This document shows, piece after piece, positions 1 to 9,110 of a stretch of DNA of 49,583 bases. Below the pieces are notes generated by a model. That model searched no databases and was not told the DNA's origin. It saw only the letters and a list, made by a program, of their open reading frames with translations. Both the position numbers and the translations under genes were made by a program. The stretch spans positions 1-49,583 of the forward strand of contig JBKPAF010000055.1 in the NCBI GenBank assembly GCA_046726275.1, written 5' to 3'. Numbering within the stretch: the stretch's first letter is position 1; each line of letters opens with the position of its first letter. The DNA comes from DASXTW01 sp046726275. Lineage in GTDB: Bacteria > Actinomycetota > UBA4738.

Positions 1-15
1 ATCTGCAATGCGAGC

Positions 16-471
16 GTGCCTCTGTCCCAACCCTTGCACACCGGGACCCTACCCAAGGCCGGAAGCGTTCGGGGCCAGGTCACCGGGGTGCATCACTATC
101 CGGGCCCGGTCGTGGAGATCCAACTCTTCAAACGGAGGGACTACCCCCTGTGGGTGTCTCTGGACGGAGTCCGGCACGCCGTGGCACCCGTCTCCGAACC
201 AGGGTCGGGGGATGGTCGGGTCCGGGTATTGGCATCAGAGGTGATCGCCGAGGCTCCCACGGAACCCACTGGCGAGGGGCGACCGGCAGGTCGAGCGCTC
301 AGGGATCTCGGGGTCATGGCGGACCTGGAGAACTACCGGACGAAAGAAGGCGACGTCGTTCTGCCCGCCGATCATCCGATCTCCCGCGCCGCGTTCGCCG
401 AGCAGGATCGGGAGATCGCGGCCGGCCGGGTCTCCCGGGATGATCCGCTCTACAGGTTCGTGTCCACGTGA
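16..471 (+). CDS. Hypothetical protein, possibly 5'-truncated by the window edge
   Basis: I do not recognise a family. The frame stays open to the first base of the window, so the GTG at 16 may not be the true start. The translation (about 151 aa from GTG) has no membrane segment. A short hydrophobic stretch lies near residues 29-50. The C-terminal third is rich in acidic and arginine residues and reads like an ordinary soluble protein. A long open frame on the opposite strand (235-966) has an arginine/histidine/glycine-rich composition typical of an antisense shadow, so the plus-strand frame is preferred. The gene is followed by about 100 bases and then the VOC gene on the same strand. Confidence 0.5.
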   Translation: MPLSQPLHTGTLPKAGSVRGQVTGVHHYPGPVVEIQLFKRRDYPLWVSLDGVRHAVAPVSEPGSGDGRVRVLASEVIAEAPTEPTGEGRPAGRALRDLGVMADLENYRTKEGDVVLPADHPISRAAFAEQDREIAAGRVSRDDPLYRFVST

Positions 472-573
472 TCGGCCAACCGCGTGAGCGGTGTCCAGGC
501 CGGCCCAGAGCTGTCGAGTGGAGCCAGCAGCGTCGCTAGACTCACTTCGACTCTGCCCAGGAGGAATTGGGAA

Positions 574-969
574 ATGGCGGTCGTTCGTGCGCTCGTCGTC
601 GATCACGTTCTGTTCGTGGTGAGGGACCTCAGGGCCAGCCGGGCCTTTTACATCTCCGCGCTGGAGCCCCTGGGTTTCCAGGTCATGTACGAGCAGGAGG
701 ACGGTCTCGGCTTGGGAGCCGAGAACGCGGACGACTTCGCCATCTTCCAGGGCAAGCTCGGCGAGCCCACCACCACCGCGGCGCACGTCGCGTTCGTGGC
801 GGAGAGCCGGGAGGCGGTGGATGCGTTCTTCGAGAAGGCGATGGCCGCGGGCGGCACCGAGATCCGCCGTCCCGGGATCCGCCCCGAGTACCACGCCGGC
901 TACTATGCCGCGTTCGTCTTCGACCCCGACCGGAACAACGTGGAGGCCGTGTATCACGGGCCTCACTAG
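574..969 (+). CDS. VOC family (glyoxalase/dioxygenase-superfamily) protein
   Basis: A 131-aa single-module VOC protein. It begins with the beta-strand DHVLFVVRDL and carries candidate metal ligands at His11, His71 and Glu124 (in NNVEAVY), the usual H/H/E positions of this fold. The FDPDRNNVEAVYHGP ending is typical of small glyoxalase-like proteins. The substrate cannot be inferred, because the superfamily covers glyoxalases, ring-cleavage dioxygenases and resistance proteins. The ATG at 574 is chosen over an in-frame GTG at 484 because a strong AGGAGGA ribosome-binding site lies at 559-565 and the fold begins right after it. Its last 4 bases overlap the convergent AlkB-like gene. Confidence 0.85.
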   Translation: MAVVRALVVDHVLFVVRDLRASRAFYISALEPLGFQVMYEQEDGLGLGAENADDFAIFQGKLGEPTTTAAHVAFVAESREAVDAFFEKAMAAGGTEIRRPGIRPEYHAGYYAAFVFDPDRNNVEAVYHGPH

Positions 970-1646
970 GCGCGGGACTCTGGCTCCTCCACTCTCTTCC
1001 CGGCGTAGACGCCGACGTCCATGGCATGGCGATACGCCAGACTGATCCGGGGCCCGGCCACTGCCACCTTCGGAACACTGTGTTCCCAGGTCCGCTGCGT
1101 TTGGCCCCCCGTAACGAGTAGATCGCCCCGGCCCAGCGGGAAGGCGCGGGACTGCCCGCCGCCCTTCGGCCGAAGGAGGAACTTCCGGGGCTCGCCCAGC
1201 GAGACCAGGGCGACGATGGGATCCTCGATCTCTGCAGCGATCCGGTCAGCGTGCCACGCCACGCTGTCCCGGCCGTCGCGGTACAGGTTGAAACCGACCG
1301 AGTCGAACTCCCGCCGGTAGCGATCGGAGAGCACGACCCGGATAGTCTCGAGAATCGCCGGATAGAGCGCCTCACCCGACGCCAGGCTCCACGCCGCGGT
1401 CAGCCTGGGCTCCAGCACCCGCTTGTCGTAAATGTGGCGCGATCGCTGCTGCCAGCCCCGGCTCGTGAGGATCTCCTCGAAAAGGTGGTCCGCTCCGGCA
1501 ACCCACTCCGGGGCGTGGTCGACCCACGAGGTCGGGTCGAGCTGGATCCTGATCAGGCTCGATAACGAGGCGTCGATGTCGACCGTTTCGGCAGTGGCGA
1601 ACAGCGAGGGCTGCCAGGTGAGCTCCGTAGAAGGGGAAGTTGACAC
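966..1646 (-). CDS. AlkB-like 2-oxoglutarate/Fe(II) dioxygenase
   Basis: A 226-aa protein of the AlkB family, which oxidatively removes alkyl groups from nucleic acid bases. The iron-binding HxD is visible at His132-Ala-Asp134 (WHADRI), the distal ligand is His189 (WEHSVPK), and the 2-oxoglutarate-binding arginines lie in GPRISLAYRH (Arg200 and Arg206). NLYRDGRDSVAWHAD is a classic AlkB signature. It starts at GTG 1646 with only a weak ribosome-binding site. It resembles the shorter ALKBH2/3-like bacterial group more than E. coli AlkB, though substrate preference (DNA or RNA) cannot be read here. It converges on the VOC gene with a 4-base overlap. Confidence 0.9.
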   Translation of the reverse strand: MSTSPSTELTWQPSLFATAETVDIDASLSSLIRIQLDPTSWVDHAPEWVAGADHLFEEILTSRGWQQRSRHIYDKRVLEPRLTAAWSLASGEALYPAILETIRVVLSDRYRREFDSVGFNLYRDGRDSVAWHADRIAAEIEDPIVALVSLGEPRKFLLRPKGGGQSRAFPLGRGDLLVTGGQTQRTWEHSVPKVAVAGPRISLAYRHAMDVGVYAGKRVEEPESRA

Positions 1647-1695
1647 CGCTGATGAATCTACGCCGCGCCGTCAACGGGACGCGTAGCGCCGATCG

Positions 1696-2934
1696 CTAGT
1701 CGGACCAGGTGATGTCCGTGGACCAGTGCAGAGGCTGAGCGGTCCGGCGGTCCCGGTTCAGCCACCGGTGGAGCTGGCGCCACGCCTTGGCCGGGGAGTT
1801 GTTCATGCCCCAGCAGGGGTCGTGCGACCGCCGGCAGGCCCTGTGCTGGGACATTACCCCAGCGATCGACATGCGCGTCCCGTGCTTCTTGTAGGAGTAC
1901 AGACTGAGCCTGTACCACTGCTCGGCCATGACCCCGTTCGGGTTGTAGATCTCCGGCAGGGGACGGGCGGTCCTGGCTCCCCACGCCACGTACCAGACGT
2001 CCTCGATCGTCCAGGCGCCGTGGCAATCGCCTCGCGGCGGACAGGCGGCCGCGTCGCCGTAGTCGTAGTACGGCCACCTCGCGACCGAGTCATACCCTCG
2101 AACCCAGGCCCTCGTCCGGCCCGGGCTGGCCCAACCGAGCTCGATGTCGTTCGCCCCGGCGAATCGAACCCGTGTCGCATAGGACTTCTCCGCGGCCCAG
2201 TCGTTCGCGCGGTTCACCATCTCCCCCCAGGCGCGGCCGTGGCGGAAGCTGACCCCTCTCCCGAAGTTGCTGGTGCCGATGGCCACCGTCAGATGGGTCG
2301 AGGCCTTCTCTCCGTGCATGCACCTCCACGCTCCCTGGGCATACGCCTGCGCCGCACGCTGGATGGCGGAGGTTGCATGGAATCCCTTCCGGAACAGCGA
2401 GGCTCCCCACTGGTGCCCCTTGCCCTTCCCCTTCTGGGTCGGACGGCCGAAGGCTAGGACCACGATGTGGCCGTCGGGGTCGGTGGAGCGCCTCAGGCGC
2501 TTGCCTTCCTCACACCCGAGCCGGGCGAGCGTGGCCGTCTTGGTGGTTTTGATGTACTGGCTGACCGCGATGCCGGGACGGCCACCCTGGGAAGCGCCCG
2601 TGGCGAAGGCGAGGTCGGCGGCGGACCACACCTCGGGCTTGCGCTTCGCCGCCTTCTTCGATTCTTGCCCCTGAGCGGATCCGATCGTCAGGCTCGATCT
2701 CTCGTCCTGAGTGCCTTTCGCGTCCCGCGACGTCGTCTGGAGCCGGCCCTCGCGGGCATCCGCCAATGGCCTGGTTGGTGGCTGGGTAGGGGATACGACA
2801 ATGACCGTAGTGACTACTAGGCAAAAGAGCAGTGCCTGAAGTGCCGCCAGCTTTGCCGGGCGCCATGATGCTCTTGAGTTGTAACCACGGAGCCGTTCTT
2901 GACCAGACGGCACCGGGGCGCGGGTGCTGTCCAT
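1696..2934 (-). CDS. Membrane-anchored exported protein of unknown function
   Basis: A 412-aa protein from ATG 2934 (a longer start at 3027 is possible). The preferred ATG is preceded by a purine-rich GAGG-type site. A basic N-terminus leads into a hydrophobic segment at about residues 28-47 and then a low-complexity Pro/Thr/Lys linker, so the remaining 300 residues are probably outside the membrane. The external part is rich in Trp, Tyr, Arg and Gly and contains paired cysteines (CPPRGDC and CRRSHDPC) that could form disulfides. WTIEDVWYVAWG, EIYNPNGVMAEQW and GVMSQHRAC look conserved-domain-like, but I cannot name a family. A cell-wall hydrolase or surface-binding role is only a guess. It is divergent from the epimerase gene. 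Confidence 0.7.
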   Translation of the reverse strand: MDSTRAPVPSGQERLRGYNSRASWRPAKLAALQALLFCLVVTTVIVVSPTQPPTRPLADAREGRLQTTSRDAKGTQDERSSLTIGSAQGQESKKAAKRKPEVWSAADLAFATGASQGGRPGIAVSQYIKTTKTATLARLGCEEGKRLRRSTDPDGHIVVLAFGRPTQKGKGKGHQWGASLFRKGFHATSAIQRAAQAYAQGAWRCMHGEKASTHLTVAIGTSNFGRGVSFRHGRAWGEMVNRANDWAAEKSYATRVRFAGANDIELGWASPGRTRAWVRGYDSVARWPYYDYGDAAACPPRGDCHGAWTIEDVWYVAWGARTARPLPEIYNPNGVMAEQWYRLSLYSYKKHGTRMSIAGVMSQHRACRRSHDPCWGMNNSPAKAWRQLHRWLNRDRRTAQPLHWSTDITWSD

Positions 2935-3119
2935 GCCTCGCCTGCCCCCCTCTTCATCCAGGTGAGGTCGGGGGATGCTCCCATGCACTTGAGGCTTCCA
3001 CAAGCGAGAGGGCCGTGGATGGTCCAAACATCACAAAAGGGGGGGGACGATTGGGACCACATGCCCAACCGTTGGCGATTCGTGGGCACGGGGCACGGGG
3101 TCAGGTAGCCTCAGGGGCT

Positions 3120-4064
3120 GTGGGCACCTTCCTGGTCACGGGCGGAGCAGGATTCATAGGGTCACACCTCTGTGACCGTCTCCTCGCCGAAGGCAAGAGG
3201 GTGGTGGCAGTGGACGACCTCACCACGGGCCGCATCGCCAGCCTGGTCGTGGCCAGAGGCTATGGGCAACAGTTCACCTTCCACAACATGGACATCCGGC
3301 TGGAGGAGCTCCGGACGGTGTTCGAACGGCACCGGCCGGAGGTGGTGATGCACCTCGCTGCCCAGGCGTCCGTCCCGACCTCAGTGGAGGATCCGGAGCG
3401 CGACGCGAGCGTGAACGTCATGGGCCTGTTGAACGTGCTCGAGTGCGCCGCGGCCACCGGCACGCGGAAGGTCGTCTTCGCGGCGTCGGGCGGAACGCTC
3501 TACGGGGAGCCCAAGAGCATCCCGGTGAAGGAGTCCGCCCGAACCCGGGCCAGGCCGGTCTCGCCCTACGGAATCTCCAAGGCCATCGCCCTGGACTATC
3601 TGGGTTTCTACCGGCGCACCCGCGACCTGGACTTCACTGCCCTCGCCCTGGCGAACATCTACGGTCCTCGCCAAGACCCCTTCGGTGAAGCCGGGGTGGT
3701 CGCCATCTTCGCGTCGAAGATGCTTGCTGGGGAAACGCCCACCATATTCGGGGACGGCGAGCAGACCCGCGATTTCGTGTTCGTGGACGATACTGTGCAT
3801 GCGTTCTCCCTCGCCGCCGATCGGGCCTCGGGCGCGGTCTTGAACGTGGGCACTGGCGTGGAGACCTCCGTGAACGACCTCTACGAGCTGATCGCCGCCA
3901 CCGCACAGTTCGAGGGAGCTCCCCACCACGGACCCGAGCGCCCAGGTGACCTCCGCCGGAATGCGCTCGATCCGACCGCGGCCGAGAAGTCCCTCGGATG
4001 GAAGTCGTGGACCGCGCTCGAGGAGGGGCTTAAGGCCACTGTGGAATCCCTTCGTCCGTCCTGA
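3120..4064 (+). CDS. NAD-dependent epimerase/dehydratase (UDP-glucose 4-epimerase-like)
   Basis: A 314-aa short-chain dehydrogenase of the extended (nucleotide-sugar epimerase) type. It has the Rossmann motif GGAGFIGSH at residues 8-16 and the catalytic Tyr150-xxx-Lys154 pair in SPYGISK. NIYGPRQDP and the FGDGEQTRDFVFVDD segment are typical of UDP-sugar 4-epimerases and dTDP-glucose dehydratases. The frame is open far upstream to 2832, but GTG 3120 puts the Rossmann strand at residue 3, and an AGGGG element lies just before it. Likely substrates are UDP-hexoses used for envelope polysaccharide. The exact sugar is not inferable. It is followed after about 120 bases by kgd. Confidence 0.85.
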   Translation: MGTFLVTGGAGFIGSHLCDRLLAEGKRVVAVDDLTTGRIASLVVARGYGQQFTFHNMDIRLEELRTVFERHRPEVVMHLAAQASVPTSVEDPERDASVNVMGLLNVLECAAATGTRKVVFAASGGTLYGEPKSIPVKESARTRARPVSPYGISKAIALDYLGFYRRTRDLDFTALALANIYGPRQDPFGEAGVVAIFASKMLAGETPTIFGDGEQTRDFVFVDDTVHAFSLAADRASGAVLNVGTGVETSVNDLYELIAATAQFEGAPHHGPERPGDLRRNALDPTAAEKSLGWKSWTALEEGLKATVESLRPS

Positions 4065-4188
4065 CCGCAGCGGTCGGCCGGTAGATCGGTCGCAGCGTCG
4101 CTCTCGCGCCGTCAAGTGGGACGATGGAAGCAGGTAGGCTGACCATGCGTTCCGCGTAATGCAGGGGGATCTTGCCCCCGAGGCAGCT

Positions 4189-7100
4189 ATGAGCGACTAC
4201 GAGGATATCGACCCTTCGGCCCTGGGGCCGAACATGTGGCTGGTCGACGAGATGTACCGCCGTTACCGGGAGGACCCGCAGGGCGTCGACGAGCGGTGGA
4301 GAGAGTTCTTCGAAGACTTCCGCCCCCGCCTCGGGGAATTGGAAAGCCCTCCGACGGTCGACATGGCCGCCGAGGTGGCCAAGGCTGAGGCTCCGGGAGG
4401 GCCTGAGGGGCGCCCGAGCGTCAGCGATGGTGTCTCGCCGGCCCCAGGGGCTCCCAAGGTGGCCATCCCCGAGGGAGCGGAACGGATCCGGTTCGGGGCC
4501 GAGCGGGTCGTCAAGAACATGGAGGCGAGCCTGGAGGTGCCAACCGCCACCTCGTTCCGCTTCGTTCCCGCCAAGCTCCTCGAGGAGAACCGGCGAGTGA
4601 TCAATCGCTTCCTGTCGGCCGGGGGCGGGGGAAAGGTCAGTTTCACCCATCTGATCGGCTACGCGGTGTTGCGAGCCCTGGAGTCCGTTCCGGTGATGAA
4701 GTCCAGCTACCTCGAGGTCGACGACGAGCCGTACGTCGTGCGCAGGGAGAACGTCAACCTCGGGCTGGCCGTGGACGTGGAGAAGGACGACGGCTCGCAC
4801 AGCTTGCTCGTGCCCAACATCAAGGCAGCCGGTGACATGGACTTCTCCGGCTTCTGGGCGGCGTACGAGGACGTGATCCGCAAGGTCCGCACCAACAAGC
4901 TCTCCCCGGACGACTTCGTCGGCACGACGGTGACGATCACCAATCCGGGGACCATCGGGACGCAGCTGTCGGTTCCGAGGCTGCTGCCCGGCCAGGGACT
5001 GATCGTGGGCGTGGGCCGGATCGACTACCCGGCCGAGTGGCAGGGCGCGGATCCCGCCACGCTGGCAACTCTGGGCGTCGGCAAGCTGATCGGGGTCACC
5101 AGCACGTACGACCACCGCGTGATCCAGGGGGCGGAGAGCGGCCTGTTCCTCGCCAGCCTGGAGGATCTCCTGACGGGCGGCGGCGGGTTCTACGAGGACG
5201 TCTTCGCCAGCCTCAGGGTCCCGTACGAACCCGTCAGATGGTCACCCGACCAGGGGGCCATCATTGGCCAGGCCGGGACCGAGAGCTACGTGGAGAAACA
5301 GAGTCGCGTGCTCCGGCTGATCAACATGTACCGGGTCCGGGGCCACCTCATCGCCAACCTGAATCCGCTGGGCGGCCAGAAGATCCTGAAGCACGAGGAA
5401 CTCGACCCCCAGTTCCACGGTCTCTCGGTGTGGGACCTCGACCGTGAGGTCTACTCGGACGACCTCCCCGGGGCGCACCGGCGAACCCTCAGGGACATCC
5501 TCGATCTCCTCCGTGACGCCTATTGCCAGACGATCGGCGTGGAGTACCGGCACATCCAGGAGCCGGACCAGAAGCGATGGGTCCAGGAGCGGATCGAAGG
5601 GATCTCCCGGGACCTCTCGATGGAGGACAAGCGCCACATCCTGGAGCGGCTCAACGCGGCCGAAGGATTCGAACGGTTCCTCCATACGAAGTACGTGGGG
5701 CACAAGCGGTTCAGCCTGGAAGGGGCGGAGAGCGTGATCCCCATGCTGGATTTCCTCCTCGAGGACGCCTCCGAGTCGGGCGCCGAGCAGGTGGTCATGG
5801 GGATGGCCCATCGGGGCAGGCTGAACGTGTTGGTCAACGTCGTGGGGAAGAGCTACGGGCGGGTGTTCCGGGAGTTCGAGGGCGACATCGACCCAGAAAC
5901 CGTCCAGGGCTCCGGGGACGTGAAATACCACGTGGGGGCCACCGGCAAATTTACCGGGCGGAACGGCAAGACCGTCACCGTCGAGCTCGCATCGAACCCG
6001 AGCCATCTCGAAGCCGTCGACCCGGTGGTGGAGGGGATGGCTCGAGCGACCCAGGACGCGTTCTTCGGCCAGGACCGGTCCAAGGTCCTTCCTCTCCTGC
6101 TGCATGGCGACGCGGCCTTCGCCGGGCAGGGGGTGGTGGCCGAGACGTTCGGGCTGAGCGGCCTGCCCGGCTTCAACACGGGCGGCACCGTGCACATCGT
6201 GATCAACAACCAGCTGGGGTTCACCACTGCCCCATCTGCCGGCCGCTCCAGCGTGTACGCGACCGACATCGCCAAGATGGTGCAGGCTCCGATCTTCCAC
6301 GTGAACGGGGACGATCCGGAGGCGTGTGTCTGGGTCACGAAGCTGGCCCTTGCCTTCCGGCAGGAGTTCCGAAAGGACGTGGTCATCGACCTGGTGTGCT
6401 ACCGCCGCTATGGCCACAACGAGGGCGACGACCCCAGCTACACCCAGCCGCTCATGTACCGAGCGATCGACGAGCACCGTTCTGTTCGCAAGCTGTATAT
6501 GGAACGGCTGGTCAACCGGGGCGACATCACTGTGGAAGATGCCGAAGCCGCCCTGGAGGACTACCGCCAGCGGCTCGACGAGGCGTTCGAGGAGACGAAG
6601 GAAAGCGCGCCCCCGCAAGCGGAGCGCCGACGGAGTCGCTCACGGCCGCTGGGCGTCCTCCCGCCCCTGGAGACCGGGGTGGATCGCGAGATCCTGGACA
6701 GGGTCTTGGCCAACGTCACCTCGTGGCCGGATGACTTCCGCCCGCATCCGAAGCTGGCGAAGCAGCTCGAGCGTCGCCGGGATCTGCTGGACAGGGACGC
6801 CGTGGACTGGGCGCTCGGGGAAGCGCTGGCCTTCGGGTCGCTCCTTCTGGAGGGGATCCCGGTTCGCCTCACCGGCCAGGACACGCGACGGGGCACGTTC
6901 AGCCAGCGCCACGCGGTCCTGGTGGACTACGAGACGGACCGGAAGTACTACCCGCTGGCCCACCTGTCGGATGACCAGGCGGCATTCCTCGTCTACGACA
7001 GCCCGCTGAACGAGTTCGCGTCCCTCGGATTCGAATACGGCGAATCGGTCGTGGCGAAGGATGCTCTCGTGGCGTGGGAAGCGCAGTTCGGCGACTTCAT

Positions 7101-7830
7101 CAACGAGGCCCAGGTCATCGTGGACCAGTTCATCGCGTCCGGCGAGGACAAGTGGGGCCAGACGAGCGGACTGGTCCTCCTCCTCCCGCACGGCTATGAG
7201 GGCCAAGGTCCCGAGCATTCCAGCGCCCGGATCGAGAGGTTCCTCCAGCTCGCCGCGGAGGACAACATCCAGGTGGTCGTTCCGTCGACACCCGCTCAGT
7301 ACTTCCACCTGCTCCGCCGGCAGGTCCACCGGGACATCCGCAAGCCGCTCATCGTGTTCACGCCGAAGTCCCTGCTTCGACTGCCCGCGGCGCAGAGCAG
7401 GACTGCGGAGTTCCTGTCCGGACACTTCCGAGAGATCGTGCCCGACCCTGGTGATCTCGACCCCGAGGGGGTACGGACGATGCTCCTATGCTCCGGGAAG
7501 GTCTACTACGACCTGGTCGAGTGCCGGACGAAAGGCCGGGACGACACGGCCATCGTCCGGCTCGAGCAGCTCTACCCCTTCCCGAAGGATCAGATCCTCG
7601 ACCAGGTGAAGGCCTACCCGAACCTGCGCCACCTCCGCTGGGTGCAGGAGGAGCCGGAGAACATGGGCAGCGACGCCTTCGTCCACGTTCGGCTTCACTC
7701 GGTGATCCCAGAGGGGATCGTCCTCGCTCACGCGACCCGCGAGGAGAGCGCGAGTCCGGCGACGGGGAGCGCCACGCTGCACGAGCAGGAGCTGGAAGAA
7801 CTGCTCCGGGCCGCGTTCGAAGGCCTGTAG
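4189..7830 (+). CDS. kgd: Multifunctional 2-oxoglutarate decarboxylase/dehydrogenase (Kgd, SucA-type with fused acyltransferase)
   Basis: About 1213 aa. This actinobacterial fusion serves the 2-oxoglutarate node of the TCA cycle, combining thiamine-diphosphate E1 chemistry with an E2-type acyltransferase domain. Visible order: an N-terminal E1 docking segment (about 1-50, with LVDEMYRRYREDP), a Pro/Ala/Glu linker (55-95), an E2 catalytic domain (about 100-335, with TYDHRVIQGAESG at 307-319), then E1 (about 370-1210). In E1, MAHRGRLNVL carries His541, GDAAFAGQG with a pair of Asn at 673-674 forms the thiamine-diphosphate/Mg site, and NEGDDPSYTQP is also present. There is no lipoyl domain, as in mycobacterial Kgd, where lipoyl comes from a separate protein. 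ATG 4189 has GAGG upstream at correct spacing; the in-frame ATG at 4159 does not. Confidence 0.96.
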   Translation: MSDYEDIDPSALGPNMWLVDEMYRRYREDPQGVDERWREFFEDFRPRLGELESPPTVDMAAEVAKAEAPGGPEGRPSVSDGVSPAPGAPKVAIPEGAERIRFGAERVVKNMEASLEVPTATSFRFVPAKLLEENRRVINRFLSAGGGGKVSFTHLIGYAVLRALESVPVMKSSYLEVDDEPYVVRRENVNLGLAVDVEKDDGSHSLLVPNIKAAGDMDFSGFWAAYEDVIRKVRTNKLSPDDFVGTTVTITNPGTIGTQLSVPRLLPGQGLIVGVGRIDYPAEWQGADPATLATLGVGKLIGVTSTYDHRVIQGAESGLFLASLEDLLTGGGGFYEDVFASLRVPYEPVRWSPDQGAIIGQAGTESYVEKQSRVLRLINMYRVRGHLIANLNPLGGQKILKHEELDPQFHGLSVWDLDREVYSDDLPGAHRRTLRDILDLLRDAYCQTIGVEYRHIQEPDQKRWVQERIEGISRDLSMEDKRHILERLNAAEGFERFLHTKYVGHKRFSLEGAESVIPMLDFLLEDASESGAEQVVMGMAHRGRLNVLVNVVGKSYGRVFREFEGDIDPETVQGSGDVKYHVGATGKFTGRNGKTVTVELASNPSHLEAVDPVVEGMARATQDAFFGQDRSKVLPLLLHGDAAFAGQGVVAETFGLSGLPGFNTGGTVHIVINNQLGFTTAPSAGRSSVYATDIAKMVQAPIFHVNGDDPEACVWVTKLALAFRQEFRKDVVIDLVCYRRYGHNEGDDPSYTQPLMYRAIDEHRSVRKLYMERLVNRGDITVEDAEAALEDYRQRLDEAFEETKESAPPQAERRRSRSRPLGVLPPLETGVDREILDRVLANVTSWPDDFRPHPKLAKQLERRRDLLDRDAVDWALGEALAFGSLLLEGIPVRLTGQDTRRGTFSQRHAVLVDYETDRKYYPLAHLSDDQAAFLVYDSPLNEFASLGFEYGESVVAKDALVAWEAQFGDFINEAQVIVDQFIASGEDKWGQTSGLVLLLPHGYEGQGPEHSSARIERFLQLAAEDNIQVVVPSTPAQYFHLLRRQVHRDIRKPLIVFTPKSLLRLPAAQSRTAEFLSGHFREIVPDPGDLDPEGVRTMLLCSGKVYYDLVECRTKGRDDTAIVRLEQLYPFPKDQILDQVKAYPNLRHLRWVQEEPENMGSDAFVHVRLHSVIPEGIVLAHATREESASPATGSATLHEQELEELLRAAFEGL

Positions 7831-9033
7831 TTGAAGATCGCGGCGATCTCGGCCGCGCTCCTCGTCCTATTCGCCTGCGGACCGGGATCGACCACCATGG
7901 CACCGAGCACGACGACGAGCGGGCCGGCCCCTTCGTCCAGCGGACCATCGACCCCTTCCTCTCCTACCCAGACACCGAGCCCGTCGTGTGCTGACGTTGT
8001 GTTCGCTCGCATGAGCGACGCCCAACGTGTCGGGCAGCTCTTCGCGGTGGGCCTTCAGGACGACCGGCTCAGCCCGAGCGAGGCCGACCAGATCCGCCGC
8101 TTCCATTTCGGGTCGGTCACGTTCATCGAGACGACCGCCGTCGGGGCTTCGGCGATCCATGAGGTGACCCGAGCGGTGCAATCCCTGGCCACCACCAAGG
8201 CCACCGAGAAGGTTCGCTTCTTCGTAGCGGTCAACCAGGAGGGAGGCCTGATCCAGGCCCTCCGGGGAGCCGGGTTCTCCCGCATCCCATCAGCGGTGTT
8301 CCAGGGGACGATGTCCGTGTCCGAGCTTCGGGCCCGCGCCGCGGAGTGGGGACGGCAGCTCCGGGAAGCCGGGGTCAACCTCAACTTCGCGCCCGTCATG
8401 GATGTGGTGACGCCCGGTGGAGACGAACAGAACCAGCCCATCGGGGTGCTGCACCGGGAGTACGGTCACGATCCAGCCTCGGTCGGCAGCCACGGGGTTG
8501 CCTTCCTGGCAGGCATGGAGGAGGCCGGCGTGGCCACCACCGCCAAGCACTTCCCCGGTCTCGGCCGCGTGGAAGGGAACACGGACTTCGCGGCCGGGGT
8601 GGTGGACCGCTCCACGACCGCCGAGGATCCCTACCTCAGCGCCTTCGCCGAAGCCATCGACGCGGGGACGCCCTTCGTGATGGTGGCGTTGGCGACCTAC
8701 ACTCGGATCGACCCCGACCACCTTGCGGTCTTCTCGCCGGTGGTCATGCAGCAGCTCCTGAGGCAGGAGCTCGGGTTCACCGGCGTGATCGTCTCGGACG
8801 ACATCGGCGAAGCCACCGCCGTGGAGGGGATCCGGCCGTCACGACGGGCGATCGAGTTTCTTTCGGCGGGGGGCGACATGATCGTTTCCAAGACCGTTCC
8901 CCCCGCCGCCGCCATGGCTGAAGCGATCCTGTCACGCCTTGGGGCCTCGCCGTCGTTCCGAGCCAGGGTCGAGGACGCCGTGCATCGGATCCTTCGAGCG
9001 AAGGGCCGAGTCGGGCTTCTCCCATGTAACTGA
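7831..9033 (+). CDS. Glycoside hydrolase family 3 lipoprotein (NagZ-like fold)
   Basis: A 400-aa exported protein. The N-terminus MKIAAISAALLVLFAC gives a lipoprotein signal with lipidated Cys16, followed by a Ser/Thr/Pro linker to about residue 52. The GH3 N-terminal barrel follows, with VNQEGG at 134-139, APVMDV at 187-192, KHFPG at 239-243 and VSDDIG at 321-326 (Asp323 the likely nucleophile). The acid/base loop of beta-N-acetylhexosaminidases (an Asp-Ser-His after KHFPG) is not present: the region reads GLGRVEGNTDFAAG. The usual Asp of DQEGG is Asn135. Function in peptidoglycan turnover is therefore uncertain. It starts at TTG directly after the kgd stop, suggesting co-transcription. Confidence 0.85.
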   Translation: MKIAAISAALLVLFACGPGSTTMAPSTTTSGPAPSSSGPSTPSSPTQTPSPSCADVVFARMSDAQRVGQLFAVGLQDDRLSPSEADQIRRFHFGSVTFIETTAVGASAIHEVTRAVQSLATTKATEKVRFFVAVNQEGGLIQALRGAGFSRIPSAVFQGTMSVSELRARAAEWGRQLREAGVNLNFAPVMDVVTPGGDEQNQPIGVLHREYGHDPASVGSHGVAFLAGMEEAGVATTAKHFPGLGRVEGNTDFAAGVVDRSTTAEDPYLSAFAEAIDAGTPFVMVALATYTRIDPDHLAVFSPVVMQQLLRQELGFTGVIVSDDIGEATAVEGIRPSRRAIEFLSAGGDMIVSKTVPPAAAMAEAILSRLGASPSFRARVEDAVHRILRAKGRVGLLPCN

Positions 9034-9068
9034 GGCTCGTGATCGGGCGGTGAACCGGGTCGCTCGGA

Positions 9069-9097
9069 TTGACGGTCCAAGAGAGCGGGCATACAGT
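9069..9097 (+). promoter_or_regulatory. Candidate sigma-70-type promoter for the thiolase gene
   Basis: TTGACG at 9069-9074 and TACAGT at 9092-9097 are separated by 17 bases. They match the consensus at 5 of 6 and 4 of 6 positions. The predicted start of transcription is near 9104, about 75 bases before the thiolase ATG. Prediction from sequence only. Confidence 0.5.
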
Positions 9098-9110
9098 CGG
9101 CAAACCGTTT

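Noticed and set aside
235..966. A 243-residue minus-strand frame over the first hypothetical gene and VOC gene.
   Set aside because: The VOC gene on the plus strand is unambiguous and the minus-strand translation has shadow-like composition.
3120..4064. A longer epimerase starting at 2832.
   Set aside because: The extra N-terminus has no homology-like sequence and would run through the upstream region of the divergent gene; the Rossmann strand begins at GTG 3120.
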